Below are positions 55,953 through 64,000 of a stretch of DNA of 64,000 bases, one piece after another. The stretch covers positions 1 through 64,000 of the forward strand of contig NZ_OLMK01000102.1 in assembly GCF_900290235.1 (NCBI RefSeq), in the 5' to 3' direction. The stretch is from Streptomyces sp. MA5143a (lineage in GTDB: Bacteria; Actinomycetota; Actinomycetes; Streptomycetales; Streptomycetaceae). The notes under the pieces were generated by a model that searched no databases, was not told the DNA's origin, and was given only the letters and a program-made list of their open reading frames with translations. Each line of letters starts with the position of its first letter. The first letter of the stretch is position 1. The translations under genes were made by a program, and so were the position numbers.

Positions 55953-56315
55953 TCAGGCCGCGAGGGCCTCCTCGACGGTGGGGTGACAGGCGATGACCTG
56001 GTCCAGGGCGACCAGGTGCAGAAGCCGCCGCACCGGATCCCGGGCGCCGGCGATGCGCAGCCAGCCCTGTGCGTCGCTCACCTCGTGGTGGGCGGCGACG
56101 AGGACGTTGACGCCGCTGGAGTCCATGAAGGTCACCTCGCTGAGGTCGATCACGGTCCGCGCGTCCGCGTCCCCTCGGGGCAGCAGGGCTTCGGTGAACC
56201 GCTCCCTGACCGTATGGTCGATCTCGCCGCGCAGCGTGACCACCCGGACGCCGTCGACGGAGGTGAGACCGATCGACAGCCGGCCGGGACGGGCTGTTCC
56301 ATGGGTGTCTGTCAC
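55953..56315 (-). CDS. STAS anti-anti-sigma factor
   Basis: This 120-residue STAS protein has the full RsbV/SpoIIAA layout with VTFMDSSGVNVLVAAH; Ser67 in DSSG is the expected phosphorylation site. It is divergent from an anti-sigma ATPase and next to a SpoIIE phosphatase, the three parts of a partner switch. The GTG at 56315 follows GAGG. Confidence 0.9.
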   Translation of the reverse strand: MTDTHGTARPGRLSIGLTSVDGVRVVTLRGEIDHTVRERFTEALLPRGDADARTVIDLSEVTFMDSSGVNVLVAAHHEVSDAQGWLRIAGARDPVRRLLHLVALDQVIACHPTVEEALAA

Positions 56316-56485
56316 CGCTCGTGTCCTCGACTGCTCTGGCGGGTGGCTGGTCGGGTTCCGACAGGATCTGCTTCGGCACCCTGCCACGATGGTACGGCGA
56401 ACAGGTGTTCAATGCCTGGGGCGATGTCAGGGAGCATGTGAGTCATGGTGCGGGGTACGCGCAGGCAGGTGAACGGGGGATCAAA

Positions 56486-56974
56486 GTGGACCCGGCGGAA
56501 TCAGTTCCTGACGGCGAGGGCGGTGTGATGCCCGATGTCGCTCCGATCCAGGACACCGTCGCCCTGGACGGCGACGGGTCCTGCATCGCCCAGGCGCGGC
56601 ACAGCGCTGCCGACTTCCTCACCCGTGTGCGGGTCGAGCACGGCGTGCCGGTGTCGGCCCGCGCGATGGAACTGACCCAGCTGGTGGTCAGCGAACTCGT
56701 CACCAACGCGCGCAAATACGCCCCCGGCCCGGTGCTCATGGAGCTGCGGGTCTCCGGAGCGATGGTCGAGGTGGCCGTCTGGGACAGCGATCCCGTCCTC
56801 CCGGTGGCCCGGGCCGCCGACCCGGGCCGGGTCGGGCAGCACGGCCTGGAGATCGTCATGGCCGTCGCGCACGGCTTCGAGGCGCGGCGCGAACCGGTCG
56901 GCAAGCGCATCACCGTCCGCATCGCCCTGCCCGACGACCCCGCGGTGGACGTCACCGGCCGTCACACTCCGTAG
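56486..56974 (+). CDS. Anti-sigma factor ATPase (RsbW-like)
   Basis: This 162-residue protein is an HATPase_c_2 anti-sigma-type kinase: ELTQLVVSELVTNARKYAPG, WDSDPVLPVARAAD and RVGQHGLEIVMAVAHGF. It likely phosphorylates the STAS protein and sequesters a sigma factor. The GTG at 56486 has GGGGGA upstream; an ATG at 56528 behind GAGGGCGGTG is an alternative. It is divergent from the STAS gene and 118 bp from the SpoIIE gene. Confidence 0.88.
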   Translation: MDPAESVPDGEGGVMPDVAPIQDTVALDGDGSCIAQARHSAADFLTRVRVEHGVPVSARAMELTQLVVSELVTNARKYAPGPVLMELRVSGAMVEVAVWDSDPVLPVARAADPGRVGQHGLEIVMAVAHGFEARREPVGKRITVRIALPDDPAVDVTGRHTP

Positions 56975-57092
56975 GTGGCGATCCGGACTGATCCGGCGAC
57001 GCATCGGGCCCTCGGACCGCGTGCCGTGTCACACATCGGGTGATGTCGCGGAAACTCGGGGAAAAAGTTGCGGCAACCGACAGGAGGTTGTC

Positions 57093-58328
57093 GTGGAGCG
57101 TGGAGATCTGGAACTGGGCGAGTTGCTGGCCGCCGCGGAGGCGGCCCCGCCCGGGGAGTCCGTCGACGTGGTGGCTCGCGATCTGCAGAAGCGGTTCGGA
57201 GCGGAGCGGGTCTCCTTCCTGTTCGCCGACCTCATCGGACAGCGGCTGGTACGCCTCGCCGCGCCCGGCGGTGACACCACGGACCGCGCCGAACCGATCG
57301 CCCTGCACGGCAGCGTCTACGACGGTGTGCTCCGAGGCCAACGCCAACACGTGGAGCCGGACGGGCAGGACGGACTGCGCGTCGTCACGCCGGTCACCAA
57401 CCGCGGCGACTGCATCGGCCTGCTGGAGGTGACCCTCCAGTCCGCCGACGACACCGCGCTGCGCCAGGTCCGCGACGCGGCCCACGCGCTCGCCTACATC
57501 ATCGTCACGGACCGCCGCTTCACCGATCTCTACCATCTGGGCCGCCGCACCACCGAGACCAGCCTCGCCGCCGAGATCCAGCACCAGCTGCTGCCCTCGG
57601 CGCCCTGCTGCGAGGCCGACCAGTTCACCCTCGCCGCCGGGCTGGTCCCGGCCGACGACATCGGCGGCGACACCTACGACTACACCCTCGACCGCGACAC
57701 CCTGCATCTGTCCATCACCGACGCCATGGGCCACGACACGGACTCCGCCCTGCTGGCCACCCTGCTGATCGGCGCGCTCCGGCGGGCGCGCCGCGGCGGC
57801 TGCGACGCCGTCAAGCAGGCCGAACAGGCCCACCAGGCACTGCTGCGCCACAACTGCGGCCTGGCGACCGGCCAGTTGCTGTGCGTCGACCTCGACACGG
57901 GCCTCTGCGAACTGGTCAACGCCGGCCACCCCTGGCCCCTGCGCCTGCGCGACGGCGCCGTCGAGGAGGTCCGACTCGCCGTCAACCTGCCGTTCGGCGT
58001 CGCCGCGCCCATCCCCTACCGCGCCCAGGAGCTGCGCCTGCGCCCGAAGGACCGGCTGATCCTGCTCACCGACGGCATGCAGGACCGCGGCGCCGCGGCC
58101 GTCGACCTGGTCGCCCTCCTCCACGAGACCCGCGCCCTGCACCCGAGAGAAGTCGTACGCCGGCTGACCGGCGCGGTCCTCGACGCCTGCCGGGGCAACC
58201 TCGCGGACGACGCCACGGTCCTGGTGCTCGACTGGCACGGCAACCGCCGCCGCCCCTCACCCGGAACGACCACTTCCCGCCCGGCCGCACGCATGGCCGC
58301 CGACGACCGGGCAACGCGGCAGACGTGA
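57093..58328 (+). CDS. GAF-SpoIIE phosphatase
   Basis: This 411-residue protein has a GAF-like N-terminal domain (about 1-150) and a PP2C-type SpoIIE domain with DIGGDTYDYTL, DAMGHDTDSALL, LLTDGMQDR and ADDATVLVLDW. It would remove phosphate from the STAS protein when its GAF domain is triggered. The GTG at 57093 has AGGAGG five bases upstream. Its stop overlaps the start of the flavoenzyme gene (GTGA), so the two are translated together. Confidence 0.9.
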   Translation: MERGDLELGELLAAAEAAPPGESVDVVARDLQKRFGAERVSFLFADLIGQRLVRLAAPGGDTTDRAEPIALHGSVYDGVLRGQRQHVEPDGQDGLRVVTPVTNRGDCIGLLEVTLQSADDTALRQVRDAAHALAYIIVTDRRFTDLYHLGRRTTETSLAAEIQHQLLPSAPCCEADQFTLAAGLVPADDIGGDTYDYTLDRDTLHLSITDAMGHDTDSALLATLLIGALRRARRGGCDAVKQAEQAHQALLRHNCGLATGQLLCVDLDTGLCELVNAGHPWPLRLRDGAVEEVRLAVNLPFGVAAPIPYRAQELRLRPKDRLILLTDGMQDRGAAAVDLVALLHETRALHPREVVRRLTGAVLDACRGNLADDATVLVLDWHGNRRRPSPGTTTSRPAARMAADDRATRQT

Positions 58329-59908
58329 CACGTCTCGCAATCGTCGTACTGACCCTGGTGACCGCCTGCCTGGCCACGGCGGCGGCGGTCGGGATCTCGC
58401 CCTTCTGGTGGATCGCCGCGCTCCCGCTCACCTGCACGGGTGTGCTGGGCGCGTGGGACCTCACCCAACGCCGGCACTCCGTGCTGCGCAACTACCCCGT
58501 CCTCGGCCACGCCCGCTACCTCCTGGAGCGCATACGTCCGGAACTCCAGCAGTACTTCGTCGAGCGGAACTTCGACGGGCGCCCCTTCGACCGGGATGTC
58601 CGCAGCATCGTCTACGAGCGGGCCAAGGGCACCGACGCGGAGGAGCCGTTCGGCACCGAACGCGACGTGTACCGGCCCGGCCACGAGTTCCTGGTCCCGT
58701 CGATGGCGCCGTGCCCGGTGCCGGACGACCCGCCGCGCGTACGCGTGGGCGGCCCCGACTGCGGCCGCCCGTACGACATGGCCCTGCTCAACGTGTCGGC
58801 GATGAGCTTCGGCTCGCTGTCCGCCAACGCGGTCCTCGCGCTCAACGGTGGCGCGGCGGCGGGCGGGTTCGCCCACGACACCGGTGAGGGCGGCCTCTCC
58901 GAGTACCACCTGCGTCCGGGCGGCGACCTCGTCTGGGAGATCGGCACCGGCTACTTCGGATGCCGCACCGAGGACGGCGGCTTCGACGCCGCCGAGTTCG
59001 CCGACAAGGCCGCCCACGACCACGTCAGGTGCGTGTCCCTGAAGCTGTCGCAGGGCGCCAAGCCCGGTATCGGCGGAGTGCTGCCGGGCGCCAAGGTGAA
59101 CGCCGAGATCGCCCGGGTCCGGGACGTGTCCGAAGGGCGGACGGTGGTCTCACCGCCGTACCACCGCGTGTTCTCCACGCCACGTGAACTGGTGCGCTTC
59201 ATCGCCCGTATGCGTGAACTGTCCGGGGGCAAGCCCGCCGGGTTCAAGCTGTGCGTGGGTTCCCGCCGGCAGTTCCTGGCCGTGTGCAAGGCCATGCTGG
59301 AGGAGGGCACGGCACCCGACTTCATCGTGGTCGACGGCGCCGAGGGCGGGACCGGCGCGGCGCCCCTGGAGTTCGTCGACCACGTCGGCACCCCCCTGAC
59401 GGAGGGCCTGCACACCGTGCACAACGCCCTCGTGGGCGCGGGACTGCGCGACCGGGTCAGGATCGGCGCGAGCGGCAAGATCGCCACCGGCACCGACCTG
59501 GTCAAACGCATGGTCCAGGGCGCGGACTACGGCAACGCCGCGCGGGCGATGATGTTCGCCGTCGGATGCATCCAGGCCCAGCGGTGCCACACCAACACCT
59601 GCCCCACGGGCGTCACGACCCAGGACCCCCGCCGGGCCCGTGCCCTCGACGTGAGAGACAAGACGGAGCGCGTCCGGCGCTACCAGGAGGCCACCGTGGC
59701 CGGCGCCCTGCAGATCATGGCGGCCATGGGGGTGACCGACCCCCGTCAGCTGCGCCCGCACATGCTCCGCCGACGCGTCGACGCCTGCACGGACCGGTCC
59801 TACGCGGAGCTGTACGAGTGGCTCGCGCCGGGACAGCTGCTGGCCGAGCCGCCCGCCTCGTGGGCGGCCGACTGGCGGGCCGCGGACCCGGACCGCTTCA
59901 CGGTCTGA
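58325..59908 (+). CDS. FMN-binding glutamate-synthase-like protein, membrane-anchored
   Basis: This 527-residue protein begins with two hydrophobic helices (IVVLTLVTACLATAAAVG; WWIAALPLTCTGVLGAW), followed by a GltB-like FMN domain (SFGSLSANAVLALNGGAAAG; LKLSQGAKPGIGG; VDGAEGGTGAAP) and the 3Fe-4S loop GCIQAQRCHTNTCPTGV. It lacks the glutaminase domain, so it is the archaeal/short glutamate-synthase type and its true substrate is unclear. The GTG overlaps the SpoIIE stop. This stress-phosphatase partnership is unusual. Confidence 0.88.
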   Translation: MTRLAIVVLTLVTACLATAAAVGISPFWWIAALPLTCTGVLGAWDLTQRRHSVLRNYPVLGHARYLLERIRPELQQYFVERNFDGRPFDRDVRSIVYERAKGTDAEEPFGTERDVYRPGHEFLVPSMAPCPVPDDPPRVRVGGPDCGRPYDMALLNVSAMSFGSLSANAVLALNGGAAAGGFAHDTGEGGLSEYHLRPGGDLVWEIGTGYFGCRTEDGGFDAAEFADKAAHDHVRCVSLKLSQGAKPGIGGVLPGAKVNAEIARVRDVSEGRTVVSPPYHRVFSTPRELVRFIARMRELSGGKPAGFKLCVGSRRQFLAVCKAMLEEGTAPDFIVVDGAEGGTGAAPLEFVDHVGTPLTEGLHTVHNALVGAGLRDRVRIGASGKIATGTDLVKRMVQGADYGNAARAMMFAVGCIQAQRCHTNTCPTGVTTQDPRRARALDVRDKTERVRRYQEATVAGALQIMAAMGVTDPRQLRPHMLRRRVDACTDRSYAELYEWLAPGQLLAEPPASWAADWRAADPDRFTV

Positions 59909-60066
59909 CCCGGAGGGCCCCCGCCGTCCCGCGGGTTCCCGGGTTCGCACCCGACCGAGAAAAAAAATTTCTGAGGTCGGAGGAATGCGTGTCGGGGGCC
60001 GGGGTATGCGCGTGCTTGCCGGACGAAGGACCGGCGAGGACGAGGCGGATCGACTGGGAGGGGCGG

Positions 60067-60909
60067 ATGATGGCGACGGCCGTACAGACCACTGGACGGA
60101 CGGCGGACGTTCCGGAGATCGCGGACCCTTCCAAGGTCGCGCCGAAGGACGCACGAGAGCTGTCGAAGCTCTTCTTCGACCAGCTGGCGGTACTGGAGGA
60201 GGGCACCCCCGAGTACCAGTACGCCAGGAACACGCTGATCGAGATGAACATGTCCCTCGTCCGCTACGCGGCCGGCCGTTTCCGCAGCCGCGGGCCGGAG
60301 GAGATGGAGGACATCGTCCAGGTCGGCATGATCGGCCTGATCAAGGCGATCGACCGGTTCGAGCTGTCCCGCGAGGTCGAGTTCACCTCCTTCGCCGTCC
60401 CCTACATCGTCGGTGAGATCAAGCGGTTCTTCCGTGACACCTCCTGGGCCGTCCATGTGCCCCGCAGGCTCCAGGAGGCCCGGGCGCAGCTCGCCCGCGC
60501 CAACGAGGAGTTGCAGAGCCGCCTCGGCCGGACCCCGACGACCAAGGAACTCTCCGAGCTGATGAGCCTGCCGGAGGACGAGGTCGTGGAGGCCCAGCTG
60601 GCCGCCAACGGCTACAAGTCGGCCTCCCTGGACGCGGCCATCACCAACAGCGAGGACGGCGAGTCCGCGCTGGCCGACTTCATCGGGGACGAGGACGCCG
60701 CGTTCGGGCTGATCGAGGACTTCCACGCCCTCGCCCCGATGATCGCGGAACTCGACGAACGCCACCGCAAGATCATCCACTGGCGGTTCGTGGAGGAACT
60801 CACCCAGGCCGAGATCGGCGAGCGCCTCGGCATCTCCCAGATGCAGGTCTCCCGACTCATCTCCCGTCTCCTGACCCGCCTGCGCGAAGGCATGCTCACC
60901 GGCGCCTGA
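60067..60909 (+). CDS. SigB/SigF-family RNA polymerase sigma factor
   Basis: This 280-residue sigma factor is of the SigB/SigF/SigG group: region 2 MEDIVQVGMIGLIKAIDRFE and FAVPYIVGEIKRFFRDTSWA, region 3 PRRLQEARAQL, region 4 LTQAEIGERLGISQMQVSRL. It is the natural target of the neighbouring STAS/ATPase/phosphatase partner switch. The ATG at 60067 follows GGGAGGGGCGG. Upstream GGGTAT (60002-60007) could be a SigB-type -10, but no GTTT -35 is seen. Confidence 0.92.
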   Translation: MMATAVQTTGRTADVPEIADPSKVAPKDARELSKLFFDQLAVLEEGTPEYQYARNTLIEMNMSLVRYAAGRFRSRGPEEMEDIVQVGMIGLIKAIDRFELSREVEFTSFAVPYIVGEIKRFFRDTSWAVHVPRRLQEARAQLARANEELQSRLGRTPTTKELSELMSLPEDEVVEAQLAANGYKSASLDAAITNSEDGESALADFIGDEDAAFGLIEDFHALAPMIAELDERHRKIIHWRFVEELTQAEIGERLGISQMQVSRLISRLLTRLREGMLTGA

Positions 60910-60928
60910 CGCCTGAGCCCGATGCCCG

Positions 60929-60956
60929 GGGGCGGTCGCGCGGACGCGGCCGCCCC
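60929..60956. terminator. Bidirectional hairpin terminator
   Basis: GGGGCGGTCGCG (60929-60940) pairs with CGCGGCCGCCCC (60945-60956) with one G-T position and a 4-base loop, between the convergent sigma factor and APC permease stops. Confidence 0.75.
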
Positions 60957-60973
60957 TTCCGCGTGGACCGGTG

Positions 60974-62941
60974 TCAGCCCACGTGGACGCGAGGACGCCG
61001 GGCCCGGTCCGGTTCCGCCTCCCGCAGGACCTCCCGTGTGACCGGGGCCACCTCGCCCTGGCCGAAGAGGAAGAAGCGGAGGAAGTTGGCGAAGGGGGTG
61101 CCCTCCGTCCACTCGAAGTAGATGTGGGGGATGCCCCCGGTCGTGTCACGGACGTGCAGGAGCAGCGCGGCCAGCGCGTTCGGGACCGAGGAGGACTCCA
61201 GCGTCAGCACCCGGTAACGGTCGTGCAGCACCTCGCCCCGGACGGTGAGGCCCGCCTCGAACTCCGAGGGGTCCGTCACCGTGACCTCCACGAAGACGAC
61301 GTCCTCGGCCGGGGGGACGTCGTTGTCGTGACGGATCTGCTCGATCTTCTCCCGGTACTCGGTGCTGTCCCGGCTGTCGGGCTGGTTGGCGACGAAGCGG
61401 ATCCTGCGGTGGGCGATGTCCCGTACGAAGCGCTCCGCCATGTCGTCGAGCTCCACGCTCGTCACGCGCAGTTCGAAGGCGCGGGCCAGCCGGGACAGGA
61501 GGGAGACGAGGACGATGCCCGCGATGAAGCAGGCGCCGATCTTCACACCGTCGGGGCGTTCGACGACGTTCAGGACGGTGGTGTAGAGGAAGACGACCGA
61601 GATGACCGCGAAGGCGATCGTCCAGTTGCGCTGACCCGCCTTGCGGGCCGCGATGGTCACCGCGATCGCCGCGGAGGAGATGAGGACCAGGACGCCGGTC
61701 GCGTACGCGCCGCCCTGCGCGTCCACGTCCGCGTCGAAGATCCAGGTGACCAGGAAGCCGACCAGGGTGAAGACGATCACCATGGGGCGGACGGCGCGGG
61801 CCCAGTGCGGAGCCATGCCGTAGCGGGGGAGGTAGCGGGGCATCAGGTTGAGCAGGCCCGCCATGGCGGAGGCGCCCGCGAACCAGAGGATGGCGATGGT
61901 GGAGATGTCGTAGACCGTGCCGAACGTGTTGCCCAGATAGTCGTGCGCGAGATAGGCCAGCGCCCGCCCGTTGGCGCTGCCACCGGCCTCGAACTCCTTC
62001 TCCGGGATGAGGAGGGTGGTGATGAAGCTCGTGCAGATCAGGAAGACGCTCATGATCACGGCGGCGGCCGTCAGCAGCCGCTTGGTGTCCCGGATCCGTC
62101 CCTTCGGGTTCGCCTCCGTGTCGCCCGGGTCGCCCTGCACATGCGGCATGACCGCGACGCCGGTCTCGAAGCCGGAGAGGCCGAGCGCGAGCTTGGGGAA
62201 GACGATCAGCGCCACACCGATCATGACGAAGACGTTGCCGTGTTCGGCGGTGAGGGCGGTCGACCAGTCCGTGACGACATGGCCCTCGGTCACGACGTGC
62301 CACAGGCCGGTCACCACGACCACGGCGTTCAGCGCCAGGTACACCGCCACCAGGGCCACCGCGACGCCGATGGCCTCAAGGAAGCCCTTGAGGAACACCG
62401 CGCCTAGCAGGGCGATGAGCACGAGCGTGATCAGGACCTGTTTGTCGTGCAGGGCGTCGGTCAGGTGGGGGTTCTCGACCAGGTGCGTCGAGGCGTCCGC
62501 CGCCGACAGCGTGATCGTGATGAGGAAGTCCGTCGCCGCGAACCCCAGCAGGGTCAGGACGAACAGCTTGCCCTTCCAGAAGGTCAGCAGCCGTTCCAGC
62601 ATGGCGATGGAGCCCTCGCCGTGGGGGCTCTCTTCGGCCACCCGCCGGTACACGGGGAGCGCGCCCGCCAGGGTGACGATCACCAGGACGACGGTCGCCA
62701 CGGGGGAGAGCAGTCCGGCCGCCAGCGCCGCGATGCCGGGCTGGTAGCCGAGCGTGGAGAAGTAGTCGACGCCGGTCAGGCACATCACCCGCCACCAGGG
62801 CTGACCCCGGTGCGCGGACCCGGATCCGGGCTCCGGCTCGGGCCGCGGTGGGGTGTGGTCGACGCCCTTGCCCATGTCGGACAGGCCCTCCAGCATCCAC
62901 GCGCGCAGGCGAGTGGAACGGGTGGCCTCCGTGGCAGCCAT
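60974..62941 (-). CDS. APC-superfamily amino-acid permease with cytoplasmic C-terminal domain
   Basis: This 655-residue protein has about 12 predicted membrane helices, beginning with VDYFSTLGYQPGIAALAAGL, and a soluble C-terminal region from about residue 490. The hydrophobic core resembles APC amino-acid transporters, and the C-terminal part has alternating strands and helices (FVEVTVTDPSEFEAGLTVRG; GGIPHIYFEWTEGTPFANFL). I chose the ATG at 62941 with GGAG upstream; an in-frame start at 63031 would add 30 residues. The substrate is unknown. Confidence 0.85.
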   Translation of the reverse strand: MAATEATRSTRLRAWMLEGLSDMGKGVDHTPPRPEPEPGSGSAHRGQPWWRVMCLTGVDYFSTLGYQPGIAALAAGLLSPVATVVLVIVTLAGALPVYRRVAEESPHGEGSIAMLERLLTFWKGKLFVLTLLGFAATDFLITITLSAADASTHLVENPHLTDALHDKQVLITLVLIALLGAVFLKGFLEAIGVAVALVAVYLALNAVVVVTGLWHVVTEGHVVTDWSTALTAEHGNVFVMIGVALIVFPKLALGLSGFETGVAVMPHVQGDPGDTEANPKGRIRDTKRLLTAAAVIMSVFLICTSFITTLLIPEKEFEAGGSANGRALAYLAHDYLGNTFGTVYDISTIAILWFAGASAMAGLLNLMPRYLPRYGMAPHWARAVRPMVIVFTLVGFLVTWIFDADVDAQGGAYATGVLVLISSAAIAVTIAARKAGQRNWTIAFAVISVVFLYTTVLNVVERPDGVKIGACFIAGIVLVSLLSRLARAFELRVTSVELDDMAERFVRDIAHRRIRFVANQPDSRDSTEYREKIEQIRHDNDVPPAEDVVFVEVTVTDPSEFEAGLTVRGEVLHDRYRVLTLESSSVPNALAALLLHVRDTTGGIPHIYFEWTEGTPFANFLRFFLFGQGEVAPVTREVLREAEPDRARRPRVHVG

Positions 62942-63189
62942 GAAGGAACTCCAGACGTGCGGTGATACGAACAGTTCCGGCCATCGGAAGACCGCGGCAT
63001 CAGCGTAAGCAGGGAGTGATTCCAGGGCCATGGCAAAGGGGGCCGGGAGGCGTCAAGACCGCGTTAAGGAGTGCGCCGACGGCGTGGACCGGCTGCCGAG
63101 AGGGAGGGGGAGAGGGTCGAAGGCGGGCGCCGCGAGAGGGGGAGGGGGCGAGGCACGGGGGCAGCCGGAGCGAGCAGGTGAGGGCCAGC

Positions 63190-63399
63190 CGATCTGCCCG
63201 TGCCGGCTCGCGTCCGCGACCTGTTCGGCGACGAGTGGCTGGGCCAGGCCCAGGGCGGCGCCCACGAGGGTCAGGACGGCGGCGACGGCGTCGCGGTGCC
63301 CGGCGGTGAGCCGGTAGATCGTGGCCACCGCCGCCCGCGTGGACCTGCCCGCCTCGGCGGCCGGGACCCGGCCGCCGCCGTGACCGTCGCTCCGGTCAT
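63190..63399 (-). pseudogene. Truncated, frameshifted lasso-peptide ABC transporter gene
   Basis: The ATG at 63399 overlaps the B2 stop (ATGA) and reads a basic leader, but the transporter-like peptide STRAAVATIYRLTAGHRDAV followed by TLVGAALGLAQPLVAEQVAD continues in another frame. This is the N-terminal first-helix region of exporter-type ABC transporters of lasso-peptide clusters. Similarity stops after about 65 codons at ...HGQIGW, so the gene has both a frameshift and a loss of most of its length. A sequencing error could explain the shift but not the truncation. Confidence 0.6.
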
Positions 63400-63833
63400 C
63401 GGTCCGTCGGACGGGGCGAGGGCGCGACGGCCACCAGCCGGGCGAAGTACCCCTCGGGCACCCCCTCTCCGACGGGACGGCCCTCCGCCTCGATCCAGGC
63501 GTGGGCGGTGAACGGAGGCACGACGCGCACACCGGTGCACCAGGTCGGCCAGGTCCCGCCGAGCCGGCACAGCAGCGCCGCCCCCAGGGAGCGGGGCAGG
63601 CACCCCTTGGGTCCGGCGCAGTACAGACTGACGGCGCACATGGCGTCGCGCGCGTTCCGGGCCTGGCGGGCGGTGGCCGGCGCGGCACCGCGCCGCAGGA
63701 CGCCGAGGACGGAGCGGATGTGCCGGGGCGGCAGCAGGGCGAGGGTGACGGCGGGGAGCAGGACGAGGCGGGCGGCCAGCCGTCGCACCACGGGCACACC
63801 CGTGGGCCGTTCCAGCGCGCTGGGCGTCGTCAT
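63396..63833 (-). CDS. Lasso peptide biosynthesis B2 protein (leader protease)
   Basis: This 145-residue protein is the transglutaminase-like B2 protease of lasso-peptide clusters, with Cys78 in GPKGCLPRSLGAALL and His111 in PPFTAHAWIEAEGRPVGEG. It removes the leader peptide before ring closure. It overlaps the B1 stop and the following transporter stump, both as ATGA. The first 40 residues have a basic hydrophobic stretch usual for the family. Confidence 0.88.
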   Translation of the reverse strand: MTTPSALERPTGVPVVRRLAARLVLLPAVTLALLPPRHIRSVLGVLRRGAAPATARQARNARDAMCAVSLYCAGPKGCLPRSLGAALLCRLGGTWPTWCTGVRVVPPFTAHAWIEAEGRPVGEGVPEGYFARLVAVAPSPRPTDR

Positions 63834-64000
63834 GAGGCCAGCCCCGAGCCGCGCAGCTGTCGTACGAGCGCCTCGACGTCGCGCAGGGCGTGCGTCTCGT
63901 CGACGTCGAACTCCCGGACCAGGGCGGCGACCGCGTCCGCCTCCTCGCCGCCGTCCAGCAGCGTCCGTACCACCAGGGTGGCGGTCGGGTTCAACTCCCA
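63830..64000 (-). CDS. Lasso peptide B1 protein (PqqD/RRE), C-terminal part
   Basis: The last 57 codons encode WELNPTATLVVRTLLDGG and EFDVDETHALRDVEALVRQL, the PqqD-like winged helix (RiPP recognition element) that delivers the leader peptide to B2. The gene continues beyond the right edge, where precursor and cyclase genes would be expected. Its stop overlaps the B2 start. Confidence 0.85.
   Translation of the reverse strand, partial: WELNPTATLVVRTLLDGGEEADAVAALVREFDVDETHALRDVEALVRQLRGSGLAS

Noticed and set aside
59955..59985. Rho-independent terminator after the flavoenzyme gene
   Set aside because: The hairpin CGGGT-TCGC-ACCCG is followed by an A-run, not a T-run, on the plus strand. On the minus strand the T-run precedes the hairpin.
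60002..60007. SigB-dependent autoregulatory promoter GGGTAT before the sigma gene
   Set aside because: The -10 fits but no GTTT-like -35 is found at 14-16 bp, so I do not list it as a feature.
62942..63189. Gene or riboswitch upstream of the APC permease
   Set aside because: The stretch is purine-rich low-complexity DNA with no coding bias or conserved aptamer pattern that I recognise. TTGACG near 63052-63057 has no matching -10.

Overview
The window has very high G+C, G/C-rich third codon positions, many GTG starts, ATGA/GTGA stop-start overlaps and a typical actinomycete gene set (Tat-exported CAZymes, ricin-lectin modules, ANTAR/SpoIIE regulators, poly-HAMP hybrid kinase, SigB/SigF-type sigma factor). 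It reads as a Streptomyces chromosome arm. I see no tRNA, rRNA, insertion sequence, CRISPR array or replication origin.

Layout. 1-8,600: small membrane protein and divergent MarR regulator with a clear operator, a modular secreted GH30 galactanase, a PLP enzyme, a hemerythrin, and a Tat-exported CE2-like SGNH esterase preceded by a perfect CebR-type palindrome. 8,600-16,050: DUF1453/histidine kinase/response regulator operon, SRPBCC protein, CYP152-type peroxygenase P450, a 33-bp minisatellite, a DUF2071 pair and two small proteins (DUF6480, DUF5709). 16,087-24,780: LacI-controlled sugar locus on the minus strand (ABC importer, GH42, BNR/ricin secreted protein). 24,900-29,060: decayed pseudogene, then PadR/ABC/FtsX operon. 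29,181-35,885: orphan binding protein, then an alpha-glucoside operon (GH13, AglE-like binding protein, two permeases, one with a large extracytoplasmic insertion).

36,185-45,623: signalling block of a poly-HAMP hybrid kinase, an ANTAR-GAF-PAS-SpoIIE phosphatase, a secreted duplicated-domain protein and a STAS/MEDS-ATPase pair. 45,748-52,490: second sugar locus with LacI regulator, GH43, GH31 alpha-xylosidase (YicI-like, preceded by the tail of a lost GH1 gene) and SGNH-CBM13 enzyme, with several palindromic operators. 52,477-60,909: unknown 772-residue protein, methyltransferase, then a partner-switching set (STAS, anti-sigma ATPase, GAF-SpoIIE phosphatase) whose last gene is overlapped by a glutamate-synthase-like flavoenzyme and followed by a SigB/SigF-type sigma factor. 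60,974-64,000: APC permease and, at the edge, two lasso-peptide genes (B2, B1/PqqD) followed by a frameshifted stump of the transporter gene.

Two themes dominate. One is plant polysaccharide use: galactan or arabinogalactan (GH30, GH42, BNR protein), xyloglucan/xylan (GH43, GH31, CE2, SGNH-CBM13) and alpha-glucosides (GH13), each with its own LacI regulator or palindromic operator. The other is stress and sigma-factor control by partner switching, with two SpoIIE phosphatases, two STAS proteins, two anti-sigma-type ATPases and one sigma factor. No single novel system stands out with certainty. The most unusual items are the permease insertion, the phosphatase-flavoenzyme coupling, the GH1 relic under the GH31 start, the operator clusters and the 33-bp repeat array.
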